Assembly (NCBI GenBank): GCA_016842085.1 | Contig: JAEVEX010000061.1 | Span: 27,289 to 91,288 of the forward strand | DNA: 64,000 bases | DNA from: Candidatus Thermoflexus tengchongensis | Lineage (GTDB): Bacteria > Chloroflexota > Anaerolineae > Thermoflexales > Thermoflexaceae | Direction: 5' to 3' | Part shown: positions 18,466-27,051 of the stretch, piece by piece | Numbering within the stretch: the first letter of the stretch is position 1 | How the letters are laid out: the number at the start of each line of letters is the position of its first letter | The notes under the pieces: generated by a model | Database searches by the model: none | What the model was told of the DNA's origin: nothing | Seen by the model: only the letters and a program-made list of their open reading frames with translations | Translations under genes and position numbers: made by a program

Positions 18466-19884
18466 ATGCGGAATCGGAATCTCTGGCTGGCCATCATCGG
18501 CCTTCTGACGGTTTTCGCCCTCTGGGTGGATTTCTCGGAAACACAAATTGCGATCGATTTCCTGGGCATCCGCCGGGAGATCCGCACCGTGCTCGGGCTG
18601 GATCTTCAGGGAGGGATTCAGATCCTCCTGGAAGCCGATGTCCCGCCCAACCAGCCGGTGGATCGCGGGAACCTGGAGGACACCCGGCGCATCATTGAGA
18701 ACCGGGTCAACGCCCTGGGCGTGAGCGAGCCAGTGGTGCAGATCGCTGGAACCCGACGGATCGTGGTGGAGCTCCCCGGGGTCACAAACCTGGAGCAGGC
18801 GGTGAACACCATCAAGCAAACCGGCCTGCTGGAGTTCGTGGATGCCGGGGCTGCCCCAATCCCGGAGGGCACCATCATCCGCACCACCCTGGATGTCTCC
18901 CCCACAGAGACCGTCCCCCTGACGGGGACACCGACGCTGACCCCCACCCCGGTGCTGACGGAGACCGCGCCGATCACCGGAACCACCCCGGTGAGCCCGA
19001 CCGAGCGGGTGTACCAGACCATCATGACGGGCCGGAATCTGCGCAGCGCCCGGCCTCAGCTGGACCAGTTCCGTCAGCCGGAAGTGGCCTTCACCCTGGA
19101 CGCCGAGGGCACGCGGCTCTTCGCGGAATATACGTCCCGGAACGTGGGGCGTTATCTCTGCATCGTGCTCGACAAGAAGGTGATCTCCTGTCCGGTGATC
19201 CAGGAGCCGATCACGCAGGGGCAGGGAGTGATCCGCATGGGCTCGGGGAGCACCCTGGCGGACGCCGAGGCTCTGGCGGTGACCCTCCGCTATGGTGCCC
19301 TGCCGGTGCCGTTAAAGATCGTGGATACTCGGAACATCGGGCCGACCCTGGGCCGGGAATCGATCCACCGCAGCCTGATCGCTGGGATTGTGGGATTCGC
19401 CACCGTCGCCCTTTTTATGATCCTTTATTATCGGGTGCCGGGGATCCTGGCCGTTCTCGCCCTCAGCCTTTACACCGCCCTGGTGTTCGCGATCTTCAAG
19501 CTGCTCCCGGTTACCTTAACCCTGCCTGGGATCGCCGGGTTTGTGCTCTCGATTGGGATGGCCGTGGACGCCAACATCCTGATCTTCGAGCGGTTGAAGG
19601 AGGAGCTCCGCGCCGGCCGTGCCCTGGCCCTGGCCATCGATTATGGCTTCGAGCGCGCCTGGCCTTCGATCCGGGATTCCAACATCTCCACCCTGATCAC
19701 CTGCGCCATCCTGTATGTGTTCGGCCTGAACTTCGGGGCGAGCATGGTGCGGGGGTTCGCCCTCACCCTGGCGATCGGGGTGGCCGCCAGCCTGTTCACC
19801 GGCATCTGGGTCACGAGGGCCTTCCTGCACGTCTTGCTGGATCGCCTCAGTGCTCAGGCCCACGGGCGCTGGTTTGGAATCTGA
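18466..19884 (+). CDS. secD: protein translocase subunit SecD
   Basis: A 472-residue membrane component that uses the proton-motive force to help Sec substrates leave the channel. One N-terminal helix is followed by the head domain with LGLDLQGGIQILLEAD and ENRVNALGVSEPVVQ, then an Ala/Gly-rich region and five C-terminal helices with LALSLYTALVFAIF, GIAGFVLSIGMAVDANILIF and EELRAGRALALAIDYGF. The head domain carries an unusual Thr/Pro-rich stretch (TGTPTLTPTPVLTETAP and neighbours). Start chosen by promoter position and GAGAGG. secF follows after 58 bp. Confidence 0.95.
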   Translation: MRNRNLWLAIIGLLTVFALWVDFSETQIAIDFLGIRREIRTVLGLDLQGGIQILLEADVPPNQPVDRGNLEDTRRIIENRVNALGVSEPVVQIAGTRRIVVELPGVTNLEQAVNTIKQTGLLEFVDAGAAPIPEGTIIRTTLDVSPTETVPLTGTPTLTPTPVLTETAPITGTTPVSPTERVYQTIMTGRNLRSARPQLDQFRQPEVAFTLDAEGTRLFAEYTSRNVGRYLCIVLDKKVISCPVIQEPITQGQGVIRMGSGSTLADAEALAVTLRYGALPVPLKIVDTRNIGPTLGRESIHRSLIAGIVGFATVALFMILYYRVPGILAVLALSLYTALVFAIFKLLPVTLTLPGIAGFVLSIGMAVDANILIFERLKEELRAGRALALAIDYGFERAWPSIRDSNISTLITCAILYVFGLNFGASMVRGFALTLAIGVAASLFTGIWVTRAFLHVLLDRLSAQAHGRWFGI

Positions 19885-19942
19885 AGGGCCCGCTGAACAC
19901 TTTCGCTTTTCATTGAGGGGACAAGATTCAGGGAGGAAAGGG

Positions 19943-20872
19943 ATGATCGATATCATCGGCAAGCGCTACTGGTATTTCGCCCTTTCGCTTCTGGTGATCA
20001 TTCCGGGCCTGATCGCTCTGGCCCTTTACGGGTTGCCCCTGGCCATCGATTACACGGGCGGCTCGCTGATGGAGATCCGGCTCCCGCCGGGCGTTGCCGC
20101 CTCCAGCGAGGAGGTCATCGGGGTGGTCGGGCAGATCACCGGGTTTAACGTCGCCGATATCCGGGTCCAGCCATCCCTCCAGGGCACCCTGATCATCCGC
20201 ACCCGGGAAATCGATGCGCCGACCAAGACCCGCCTGGAGGAGGCCCTGCGCTCCCGTTATGGGGAGATCATCCTGGAGCGTTTCGAATCGGTGGGGCCCA
20301 CGGTAGGCGCTGAGGTGACCCGGGGCGCCCTGGTGGCCGTGGCCATGGCCTCCCTGGCGATCATGCTTTACCTCACTTTCGCTTTCCGACATGTTCCCCA
20401 CGCCTTTCGCTACGGCGTCGCTGCCGTCATAGCTCTGCTGCACGACGTGGCCGTGGTGGTGGGGACCGCCTCGATTTTCGGCAAGGCCTTCGGCTGGGAG
20501 GTGGATGCCCTTTTCCTCACCGCCGTGCTGACGGTGATCGGGTTCTCCGTCCATGACTCCATTGTGGTGTTCGACCGCATCCGTGAGAACCTTCTCCGCT
20601 ATCGCGGCGAGCCTTACGAGCGGATCGTCAACCACAGCATCCTGCAGACCCTGGATCGCTCGATCAACACCCAGCTCACGCTGATCTTCACCCTGGTCGC
20701 TCTGCTCCTCTTCGGGGGGACGACCATCCGCCAGTTCGTCGCGACGCTGCTGATCGGGATGATCAGCGGAACCTATTCCTCCATCTTCAACGCGGCGCCC
20801 ATCCTGGTGGTCTGGGAGAAGCGAGAATGGCGGACCTGGTTCCGCCGGCCGGCCGAGCAGCCCGTTCATTGA
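19943..20872 (+). CDS. secF: protein translocase subunit SecF
   Basis: A 309-residue six-helix partner of SecD. It has the conserved IDYTGGSLMEIRLP after helix one, FESVGPTVGAEVTRGALVAVAMAS compressed into the usual VGP block, and VIGFSVHDSIVVFDRIREN. ATG 19943 follows GGGAGGAAAGGG. It is co-transcribed with secD and ends before a strong hairpin at 20921-20961. Confidence 0.95.
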   Translation: MIDIIGKRYWYFALSLLVIIPGLIALALYGLPLAIDYTGGSLMEIRLPPGVAASSEEVIGVVGQITGFNVADIRVQPSLQGTLIIRTREIDAPTKTRLEEALRSRYGEIILERFESVGPTVGAEVTRGALVAVAMASLAIMLYLTFAFRHVPHAFRYGVAAVIALLHDVAVVVGTASIFGKAFGWEVDALFLTAVLTVIGFSVHDSIVVFDRIRENLLRYRGEPYERIVNHSILQTLDRSINTQLTLIFTLVALLLFGGTTIRQFVATLLIGMISGTYSSIFNAAPILVVWEKREWRTWFRRPAEQPVH

Positions 20873-20920
20873 AGGGCAAAGCCGCTGACCTTCCGGGGCC
20901 TCTCAACCAGTGAGCCCCTG

Positions 20921-20961
20921 GAGAGAAACGGCGGCGACCCAAAGTCGCCGCCGTTTCTCTC
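20921..20961. terminator. 18-bp perfect hairpin, bidirectional terminator
   Basis: Arms 20921-20938 and 20944-20961 pair without mismatch around CCAAA, with TTTCTCTC on the plus side. It sits 48 bases after the secF stop and overlaps the stop codon of the minus-strand amidase gene, so it probably ends both transcripts. Confidence 0.8.
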
Positions 20962-21754
20962 ATTCACTCCCTTCCAGAAAACACCGCAATCCCTCCACAA
21001 TCCCTTCCACCACACGCTCCTGCCCCCGGGTGAGAAGATCCCGATCCAGGTAAAGGAAACCGGTCTCGATGATCGCGGCGGGGGTCTCCGGGGCGATCTC
21101 CCGGAACGCATGGTAGTCCGTCATATCGTAGGTGATGCTGTCCGCATGGAAACGCAGTCCGGTGCTCCGACCGTAAGCGGAGACCAGACAGGCCACCAGG
21201 CGATCGCTCTGCTCCGGCACCATATCGGCCTGGGCTCGCGCGACCTTGAAGCCGGTCGCCAGCTCATTGATGTATTCGCAGGAATCGGCATGGATCGAGA
21301 GGAGAGCCGCCGCGCGGTATCCATGAAGACGTTCATCAAATTCCTCCAGGACATCTACTGTGTATCCCAGCGCCTCCAGACGACGGGCCACCTCCCGGGC
21401 GATCGCAGTGTTCACCTCCACCTCCGTGAGCCCGTCCGCGCAAACCGCCCCGCTATCGTGCCCCAGATGCCCGGCGACCAGGCCCACCCGGGGAGATCGG
21501 GAAGGGGAGACCGGCTGAGCGGCGATGTAAACCTCATGCCCGGATAGCGCCGTAGAAAGCCTTCGGTAGCCCCCCAGTCCGCTGAGGAGCCCCACCATCA
21601 GCAGTGCGGGAAACAGAAGCAGGAAGAGGACCAGTGGGGACAGCCTCCGGGGTCCCCGGATCTCACCTCCTGTGCGGGGATAAGCCATCGGCGGCCGGGC
21701 CCGCTTTCGGGGCCCCTTTGGGGAATGCGATAAGGTGGCCATCGCTTTACCCAT
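20960..21754 (-). CDS. N-acetylmuramoyl-L-alanine amidase (Amidase_3)
   Basis: Cleaves the amide bond between muramic acid and the stem peptide of peptidoglycan, outside the cytoplasmic membrane. The 264-residue product has a basic N-terminus, one membrane helix (LVLFLLLFPALLMVGLLSGL) and a catalytic domain with the Zn ligands in AGHLGHDSGA, LTEVEVN and SIHADS, and the catalytic Glu in IIETGFLY. The exact start is unsure: ATGs at 21754, 21742 and 21688 are all in frame and none has a clear ribosome site. It lies downstream of the polyamine transporter genes with a 103-bp gap. Confidence 0.87.
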   Translation of the reverse strand: MGKAMATLSHSPKGPRKRARPPMAYPRTGGEIRGPRRLSPLVLFLLLFPALLMVGLLSGLGGYRRLSTALSGHEVYIAAQPVSPSRSPRVGLVAGHLGHDSGAVCADGLTEVEVNTAIAREVARRLEALGYTVDVLEEFDERLHGYRAAALLSIHADSCEYINELATGFKVARAQADMVPEQSDRLVACLVSAYGRSTGLRFHADSITYDMTDYHAFREIAPETPAAIIETGFLYLDRDLLTRGQERVVEGIVEGLRCFLEGSE

Positions 21755-21857
21755 CCGAACCAGTGGCGGATTCGTCGAACGACAGGATCGGATCGCCGGG
21801 ATCAGGATGGGTGTCGGGGTCGAGCTCGAAGCCCGGCGACATGAGTCCTGATGGATG

Positions 21858-23066
21858 TCATCGGCGACGTTGGGCGATCAGGGAAAGCAGCACAAAAGTC
21901 AGGGAGGCCCCGAAAAGCAGCGTGGAAATCGCATTCAGCTCCGGCGTGATCCCCAGCCGGACTTTGGAATACAGCAGCACCGGAAGCGTGGTGGATTTTG
22001 GACCGGTGACGAAGAAGGTGATCACGAAATCATCGATGGAAAGGGTGAAGGCCATCAAAGCGCCCCCCAGGATCCCCGGCATCAGCAAGGGCAGCGTGAT
22101 CCGCCGGAAGGTTTCCCACTCGTTGGCTCCCAGATCCTGAGCGGCCTCCTCCATGGTGCGGTCATAGGTCGACAGCCGGGCACGGACGATGACGTAAACG
22201 AAAGGCACACAGAACGCCACGTGGGCAATCAGGATCGTCCACACGCTCAGGGGTGTCCGCGTCAGGACAAAGAACAGCAGGAGACCCACACCCATCACGA
22301 TCTCCGGGATGATAATGGGAAGATAGAGCAGGCCCTCCAGGAATGTCCGCCCGGGGAACCGATACCGATCCAGTCCCAGAGCCAGCATGGTCCCCAGGAC
22401 GGTGGAGATCACCGTGGCTAAGAAGGCGATGAACAGGCTCCGCTGCGCCGCCGCCAGGACCAGAGCGTCCCGTAAAACTCGCTCATACCACGCGGTGGAA
22501 AAACCCTTCCATACCGTTGCGATGGGGGAGGCATTGAAAGAGAAGGCAATTAAAATGAAGATCGGAACATACAGGAAGAGGAAAGCCAGACCGATCATCC
22601 CGGCGCGCCACTCGGCAGCGAAGCGGAAGGCGGGAACCGGCCAGGGTTCTACTCGCAGGAAACGACCCAGCACATGTTCCCGATGGATATCCAGGAGAAC
22701 CAGTCCGAGGAAAATCAGGGTCAGCGACCCCCAGGTCAGGAGATGTCGCAGGATCCTCCCGGCTCGCCCCGGGCGACGCCAGAGCCAGCCGGCGAGGAGC
22801 AGCGCCCCATAACATGCCAGCAGACCGCTGACCAGCCGGGGCCAGCCCGGCCCCTCCGGACCTGTCCATTGACGGGCGATCTCCAGCAGGTCCCCCAGGA
22901 CGCCCAGGCCGGTTAACCAGGGGATCGCCGTCGCCAAAGCGCCCCCCAGATGCAAGATGATCAGCCCGCCGACCGTCCATTCCAGCCCTTCCACCCCATA
23001 CAACACGATGGGAGGCAGGGCGCGGATCGCTGCCCGCTCAGATTGGGTGACGACCGGGACACTCAT
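21858..23066 (-). CDS. potC: spermidine/putrescine-type ABC permease with N-terminal extension
   Basis: The C-terminal 260 residues are a PotC-like permease with five to six helices and the EAA loop AAQDLGANEWETFRRITLPL. Before it lie about 135 extra residues with three or so more helices (IVLYGVEGLEWTVGGLIIL, LVSGLLACYGALLLAGWLW, LLTWGSLTLIFLGLVLLD). Typical PotC is about 260-280 residues; this one is 402. ATG 23066 overlaps the potB stop (ATGA). It imports polyamines or a related compound with the other pot genes here; no binding protein is seen in the window. Confidence 0.85.
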   Translation of the reverse strand: MSVPVVTQSERAAIRALPPIVLYGVEGLEWTVGGLIILHLGGALATAIPWLTGLGVLGDLLEIARQWTGPEGPGWPRLVSGLLACYGALLLAGWLWRRPGRAGRILRHLLTWGSLTLIFLGLVLLDIHREHVLGRFLRVEPWPVPAFRFAAEWRAGMIGLAFLFLYVPIFILIAFSFNASPIATVWKGFSTAWYERVLRDALVLAAAQRSLFIAFLATVISTVLGTMLALGLDRYRFPGRTFLEGLLYLPIIIPEIVMGVGLLLFFVLTRTPLSVWTILIAHVAFCVPFVYVIVRARLSTYDRTMEEAAQDLGANEWETFRRITLPLLMPGILGGALMAFTLSIDDFVITFFVTGPKSTTLPVLLYSKVRLGITPELNAISTLLFGASLTFVLLSLIAQRRR

Positions 23067-24220
23067 AGCGCACGCTCCCCACCGCCGACACGGAGATAGA
23101 CCATGGTAGCCACCAGCACCATCGCCATCAGGATCAGCGAGAGGGCAGAGCCGAAGGGCCAGTGGCGGACAGTGAGGAATTGATACTGGATCACATTGCC
23201 GATCATGATCGTCTTCGCCCCGCCCAGCAGATCCGGGGTGATAAAGGCACCCACCGAAGGGATGAACACCAGCGTCGATCCTGCGAGGACGCCCGGGAGA
23301 GTGAGGGGCCAGATCACCCGCCGGAAGGCGTGCCATTCATTCGCGCCCAGATCATAGGCTGCTTCCACCAGGGAGAAATCGAAGCGCTCCAGGGTCGCAT
23401 AAAGCGGGAGGATCATGAAGGGGAGCTCACCATACACCAGGCCCAGGATGACCGCGTTCTGGGTGAAGAGCAGCGAGAGGGGCTCCTGAACCAGACCGAG
23501 GGCCATCAGAAGGCCGTTGATCGGGCCGTCCGAGCGCAGCACAAACATCAGCGCCAGGGTCCGAACCAGGAAGTTGGTCCAGAAGGGGATCATCGTGAGG
23601 ATGAGCAGCGTATTGCGCCATCGCGCCGGGGCGCGCGCCATCGCATAGGCGACCGGATAGCCGATGAGGAGACATAGCACGGTGGTCACCAGCGCGATCC
23701 ACAGGGAGATCAGGATAATCTGCACATACAGGGGATCCAGAGCACGTTGATAGTTCTCCAGAACGAACACCCACCGGATCCCTCCATAAGGTCCCCGTTT
23801 CAGAAAGCTGATCACTGCGATGATGCCCACCGCGAAGGCGAAAAAGACCAGCAGATAAAAAGCGCCCGGGAGGATCAGAAGCGCAGGAAGCCGGGCCCGG
23901 GGGAGGGCGGCGATCCCCAGCGCCAGCGCCACGAGGCAAAGACCCAGGCCGACAGCCAGGCCCATGGTGAACATCAGCCCCAGGCCGAGGACAAACCCAA
24001 GGGCCGCCCGGACCAGGATCAGGGCGGGGATCGCCGGAAGCCCGAGGATCCATGTGGCGGCGAGGACCGTATCCAGGAGCCCGATCCCGCCCATGAGAAT
24101 CCGCCAGGGCGGTTCGGCCGTTCTCCCGGCCATCAGAAAGGCCAGAAGGCTGCTGAGCACCAGGATCCCAAAGACCTCCAGGGAACGCCCTTTCCGGCTC
24201 AGGATGCCCATTCCGAACAC
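23063..24220 (-). CDS. potB: spermidine/putrescine-type ABC permease with N-terminal extension
   Basis: A 385-residue membrane protein. The PotB-like core (from about residue 115, LPALLILPGAFYLLVFFAFA) ends with the EAA loop EAAYDLGANEWHAFRRVIWPL. The first 110 residues form about four additional hydrophobic helices (VFGILVLSSLLAFLMAG to LCLVALALGIAAL), absent from usual PotB. It overlaps potC by 4 bases and follows potA after 9 bases. Both permeases share the extension habit, so the extra helices may form a structure together. Confidence 0.85.
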   Translation of the reverse strand: MFGMGILSRKGRSLEVFGILVLSSLLAFLMAGRTAEPPWRILMGGIGLLDTVLAATWILGLPAIPALILVRAALGFVLGLGLMFTMGLAVGLGLCLVALALGIAALPRARLPALLILPGAFYLLVFFAFAVGIIAVISFLKRGPYGGIRWVFVLENYQRALDPLYVQIILISLWIALVTTVLCLLIGYPVAYAMARAPARWRNTLLILTMIPFWTNFLVRTLALMFVLRSDGPINGLLMALGLVQEPLSLLFTQNAVILGLVYGELPFMILPLYATLERFDFSLVEAAYDLGANEWHAFRRVIWPLTLPGVLAGSTLVFIPSVGAFITPDLLGGAKTIMIGNVIQYQFLTVRHWPFGSALSLILMAMVLVATMVYLRVGGGERAL

Positions 24221-24229
24221 GACCCCCTC

Positions 24230-25315
24230 CTATTCGGTGAGAACGCGCGCGCTTTCCGGAAGCCATGCCACCCAGATCACAGCGCCCGGATGATAGCGAT
24301 CCATGGAGGCGCTGCCATCCCGGTTCTGCATGCGCACCCGCAATCCAGGCCACTCACCCACCCGAACCCGAAAGAGCGTATCAGTTCCGATGTAGATGAT
24401 TTCCTCGATCACACCTGGATAGCGATTTGGCGTATCCTCGGGCTCTTCCGCGCACAGATGGATCCGCTCTGGCCGAATGGCCACGGTGACCCTCTGGCCC
24501 CGATGGATCCCCTCTGAGGGCGCGGCGAAAACCGGGAACCCCTCGACCTCCACACGGGCCATCCCTTTCTCCAGATCCACCACCTGCCCTTCCAGGAAGT
24601 TCGTCTCACCGATGAAGTCCGCCACGAAGCGGGTGGCCGGATGCTCATAAATCTCCACAGGAGTTCCGACCTGAAGGACACGCCCCTGGTTCATCACGGC
24701 GATGCGATCCGACATGGTCATCGCCTCTTCCTGATCATGCGTGACATAGATGAAGGTAATGCCGACATGATGCTGCAGCATCTTCAATTCCAGCTGCATC
24801 TCTTTGCGGAGCTTCAGGTCCAGAGCGCCCAGGGGCTCGTCGAGCAACAGCACCGCCGGGCGGTTGACCAGGGCGCGGGCCAGGGCCACCCGTTGCTGCT
24901 GGCCGCCGGAGAGCTGGCGGGGGTAGCGGTTTTCCAGCCCGGTGAGGCGCACCAGGCGCAGGGCTTCTTCCACCCGTCGGCGGATTTCATCCCGGGGGAG
25001 GCGTTTCATCTCCAGGCCGAAGGCCACGTTCTCGAAAACGGTCATATGGGGGAAAAGGGCATAGTGCTGGAACACCGTGTTCACCGGGCGATGGAAAGGG
25101 GGCACATCGTTCATCCGCTCGCCCTTGATGTAGATCTCTCCCTCCGTAGGACGTTCGAAGCCAGCGATCATCCGAAGCGTTGTGGTCTTCCCGCAACCCG
25201 AAGGGCCCAGCAGGGAGAAAAACTCCCCATCCCGGATCTGAAGGCTGATCTGATGAACGGCCTCGACCTCACCGAAATGCTTGCTGACTTTCCTGAGCTC
25301 CACAGCAAACACCAT
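24230..25315 (-). CDS. potA: polyamine-type ABC transporter ATPase
   Basis: A 361-residue ATPase driving the PotB/PotC permeases. The nucleotide-binding domain (1-235) has Walker [10 protein letters not shown], the Q-loop at [13 protein letters not shown], signature [15 protein letters not shown], Walker [13 protein letters not shown] and the switch His in VTHDQEEAM. The C-terminal TOBE domain (about 265-355) contains [13 protein letters not shown] 25315 has AGGAGGGGCAGGAG upstream; an earlier in-frame ATG adds 40 unrelated residues. The agmatinase-family gene upstream supports a polyamine role. Confidence 0.92.
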   Translation of the reverse strand: MVFAVELRKVSKHFGEVEAVHQISLQIRDGEFFSLLGPSGCGKTTTLRMIAGFERPTEGEIYIKGERMNDVPPFHRPVNTVFQHYALFPHMTVFENVAFGLEMKRLPRDEIRRRVEEALRLVRLTGLENRYPRQLSGGQQQRVALARALVNRPAVLLLDEPLGALDLKLRKEMQLELKMLQHHVGITFIYVTHDQEEAMTMSDRIAVMNQGRVLQVGTPVEIYEHPATRFVADFIGETNFLEGQVVDLEKGMARVEVEGFPVFAAPSEGIHRGQRVTVAIRPERIHLCAEEPEDTPNRYPGVIEEIIYIGTDTLFRVRVGEWPGLRVRMQNRDGSASMDRYHPGAVIWVAWLPESARVLTE

Positions 25316-25385
25316 CTCCTGCCCCTCCTGAACAGAATGGTGCTGGCCTTGTAAGGGCGCAGACTGCTGAAAGGGTGTGCGCAAA

Positions 25386-26375
25386 TCAGAGCCCTTCCGG
25401 CCGGGCCCCCAGAGTCGCCACTCGCGGCAGGCCATCCCGCCGGCGGGCAGCCAGAAGGGCCAGCCCCTCGTAAACTACATTGGCGGCCAGCAACGCCGTG
25501 ATCCCGGCCGGATCATAAGCGGGCAGCACTTCCACCACATCCATACCTACCAGGGGCAGGCCCACCAGTCCCCGGAGCAGGGAAAGCCCTTCCCATGATG
25601 TAAACCCCCCCACCTCCGGCGTGCCCGTTCCGGGCGCATAGGCCGGGTCGAAGAAATCGATGTCGAACGAAAGGAAAGCCGGATGATCGCCAACGCGCTG
25701 GAGGATCCGACGGGAGACGCTTTCCAGGCCGATCGCCCGGACCTCCGCGGCAGAAAGGAGCTCCAGGCCCAGGTCCCGCGCAGCCTCCCAATCCCCCGGC
25801 CCATAGATCGGCCCTCGAAGGCCGACCTGAATGGACCGCTCCGGAAGGATCAACCCCTCCTCGACCGCTCGCCGGACCACCGTGCCATGGGTATAGCGAT
25901 GCCCGAAATAGGCATCCCATGTATCGGGATGGCTGTCGAACTGGATGAGAGCGACCGGCCCATAGGCGGCCGCCACCGCCCGCAATTCCCCCAGGAGCAC
26001 CGAGTGATCCCCGCCCAGGCCGATCGGGATCACACCCGCCAGCGTCAGCCGGGACAGAACATCCGCGATCCGCCGAAGGGAGTCCTCGATGAAGCCCGGG
26101 GCAACCGGCGCATCCCCATAATCCACGATGGAAAGATGCTCGAAGAGATTTACGCGGAGAAAGGGATGGTAGGGGCGAAGCAGAGCAGAGGCGCTGCGGA
26201 TGGCTTCAGGGCCAAAGCGAGCCCCTACCCGGAACGTGGCTCCCGTATCGAAGGGGAGCCCGACAATCGCCACATCCACACCCTCCGTGGTCTGGACATG
26301 AGGCAACCGCATGAAGGTGCGGATACCCGTGAAGCGGGGGAATTCCAGGGCATCCGGCGGCCGATAGCGGTCCAT
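25386..26375 (-). CDS. speB: agmatinase/arginase-family ureohydrolase
   Basis: Hydrolyses agmatine or a similar guanidino compound, releasing urea and a polyamine. The 329-residue product has all Mn-ligand motifs: [21 protein letters not shown] and [19 protein letters not shown]. It matches SpeB in length and in [20 protein letters not shown]. The neighbouring potA, potB and potC fit polyamine use. The start is a choice between ATG 26387 and 26375; the second has GGGGGGTGG just ahead. Guanidinobutyrase or another relative cannot be excluded. Confidence 0.85.
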   Translation of the reverse strand: MDRYRPPDALEFPRFTGIRTFMRLPHVQTTEGVDVAIVGLPFDTGATFRVGARFGPEAIRSASALLRPYHPFLRVNLFEHLSIVDYGDAPVAPGFIEDSLRRIADVLSRLTLAGVIPIGLGGDHSVLLGELRAVAAAYGPVALIQFDSHPDTWDAYFGHRYTHGTVVRRAVEEGLILPERSIQVGLRGPIYGPGDWEAARDLGLELLSAAEVRAIGLESVSRRILQRVGDHPAFLSFDIDFFDPAYAPGTGTPEVGGFTSWEGLSLLRGLVGLPLVGMDVVEVLPAYDPAGITALLAANVVYEGLALLAARRRDGLPRVATLGARPEGL

Positions 26376-26495
26376 TCCACCCCCCATACTGGGATAAGAG
26401 AGACGGGATACCCGCTCCCCATAGCCCTCAGGGCCACGAGAGCAAGGAACCCTCCCATCTTCCAAATCCGGATCCCACGCCCCCGGGTCCAGATC

Positions 26496-26966
26496 TTATG
26501 GATGTTCTCGCGCAGAAACCGGCATCGTGGAAGGCGGGACAGGGGCGCCCAGCGCGACGCCACAATAGGGGCACAGGCTCCACTCCAGGCGCAAGGGCCT
26601 CTGGCAGCGAGGACAGGGTTGCTTTAAACGGGTGTGGCAGTAAGGGCAAACGATGAACTCCGCTTTCACCCGCCGGCCGCAACCCGGGCACTGCTCGATC
26701 TCCTCCAGGCTCTGCAGGATCAGCTCCTCCTCCAGCGCCCGTTCATATGCCTCCGCCAGGGTCTCCCGGGGACGCAGGATCAGATAAATCAGCAATCCTG
26801 GAATGTTGAGCACAGCCACCAGCAACGTCGCCAGGAACTGGGTGGGCAGATCCCGGGTCCGTGACCGGATATCCCGGAAGGTCCAGATCACCATGCTCAG
26901 CCAGAAGGCTGCGACGGTCGCGCCCAGGAACGCAACAGGCAACAGGATCAGATCCATGAGATCCAT
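26496..26966 (-). CDS. membrane protein with C-terminal double zinc ribbon
   Basis: About 156 residues. Two N-terminal helices (LILLPVAFLGATVAAFWLSMV and FLATLLVAVLNIPGLLIYLIL) are followed by a helical stretch and four Cys pairs (CPGC, CPYC, CPRC, CPYC), which should form two zinc ribbons on the cytoplasmic side. Families of this layout are widespread and uncharacterised. ATG 26966 has GAGAGGATCC upstream; an in-frame ATG at 27008 lies right at the likely transcript start. Confidence 0.75.
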   Translation of the reverse strand: MDLMDLILLPVAFLGATVAAFWLSMVIWTFRDIRSRTRDLPTQFLATLLVAVLNIPGLLIYLILRPRETLAEAYERALEEELILQSLEEIEQCPGCGRRVKAEFIVCPYCHTRLKQPCPRCQRPLRLEWSLCPYCGVALGAPVPPSTMPVSAREHP

Positions 26967-27010
26967 GCGTTTTGGATCCTCTCTCAGGATGAGCCATCCG
27001 GTTGCCACAA

Positions 27011-27016
27011 ATTATA
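27011..27016 (-). promoter_or_regulatory. -10 box before the zinc-ribbon membrane protein gene
   Basis: The minus strand has a perfect TATAAT (plus-strand 27011-27016) about 45 bases before the chosen ATG. The hexamer 17 bases upstream (GTGTGG) is a weak -35, so this is a moderate call. Confidence 0.4.
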
Positions 27017-27051
27017 TCCGAATTCCCAGGCCTCCACACCGCGCCGCCGGA

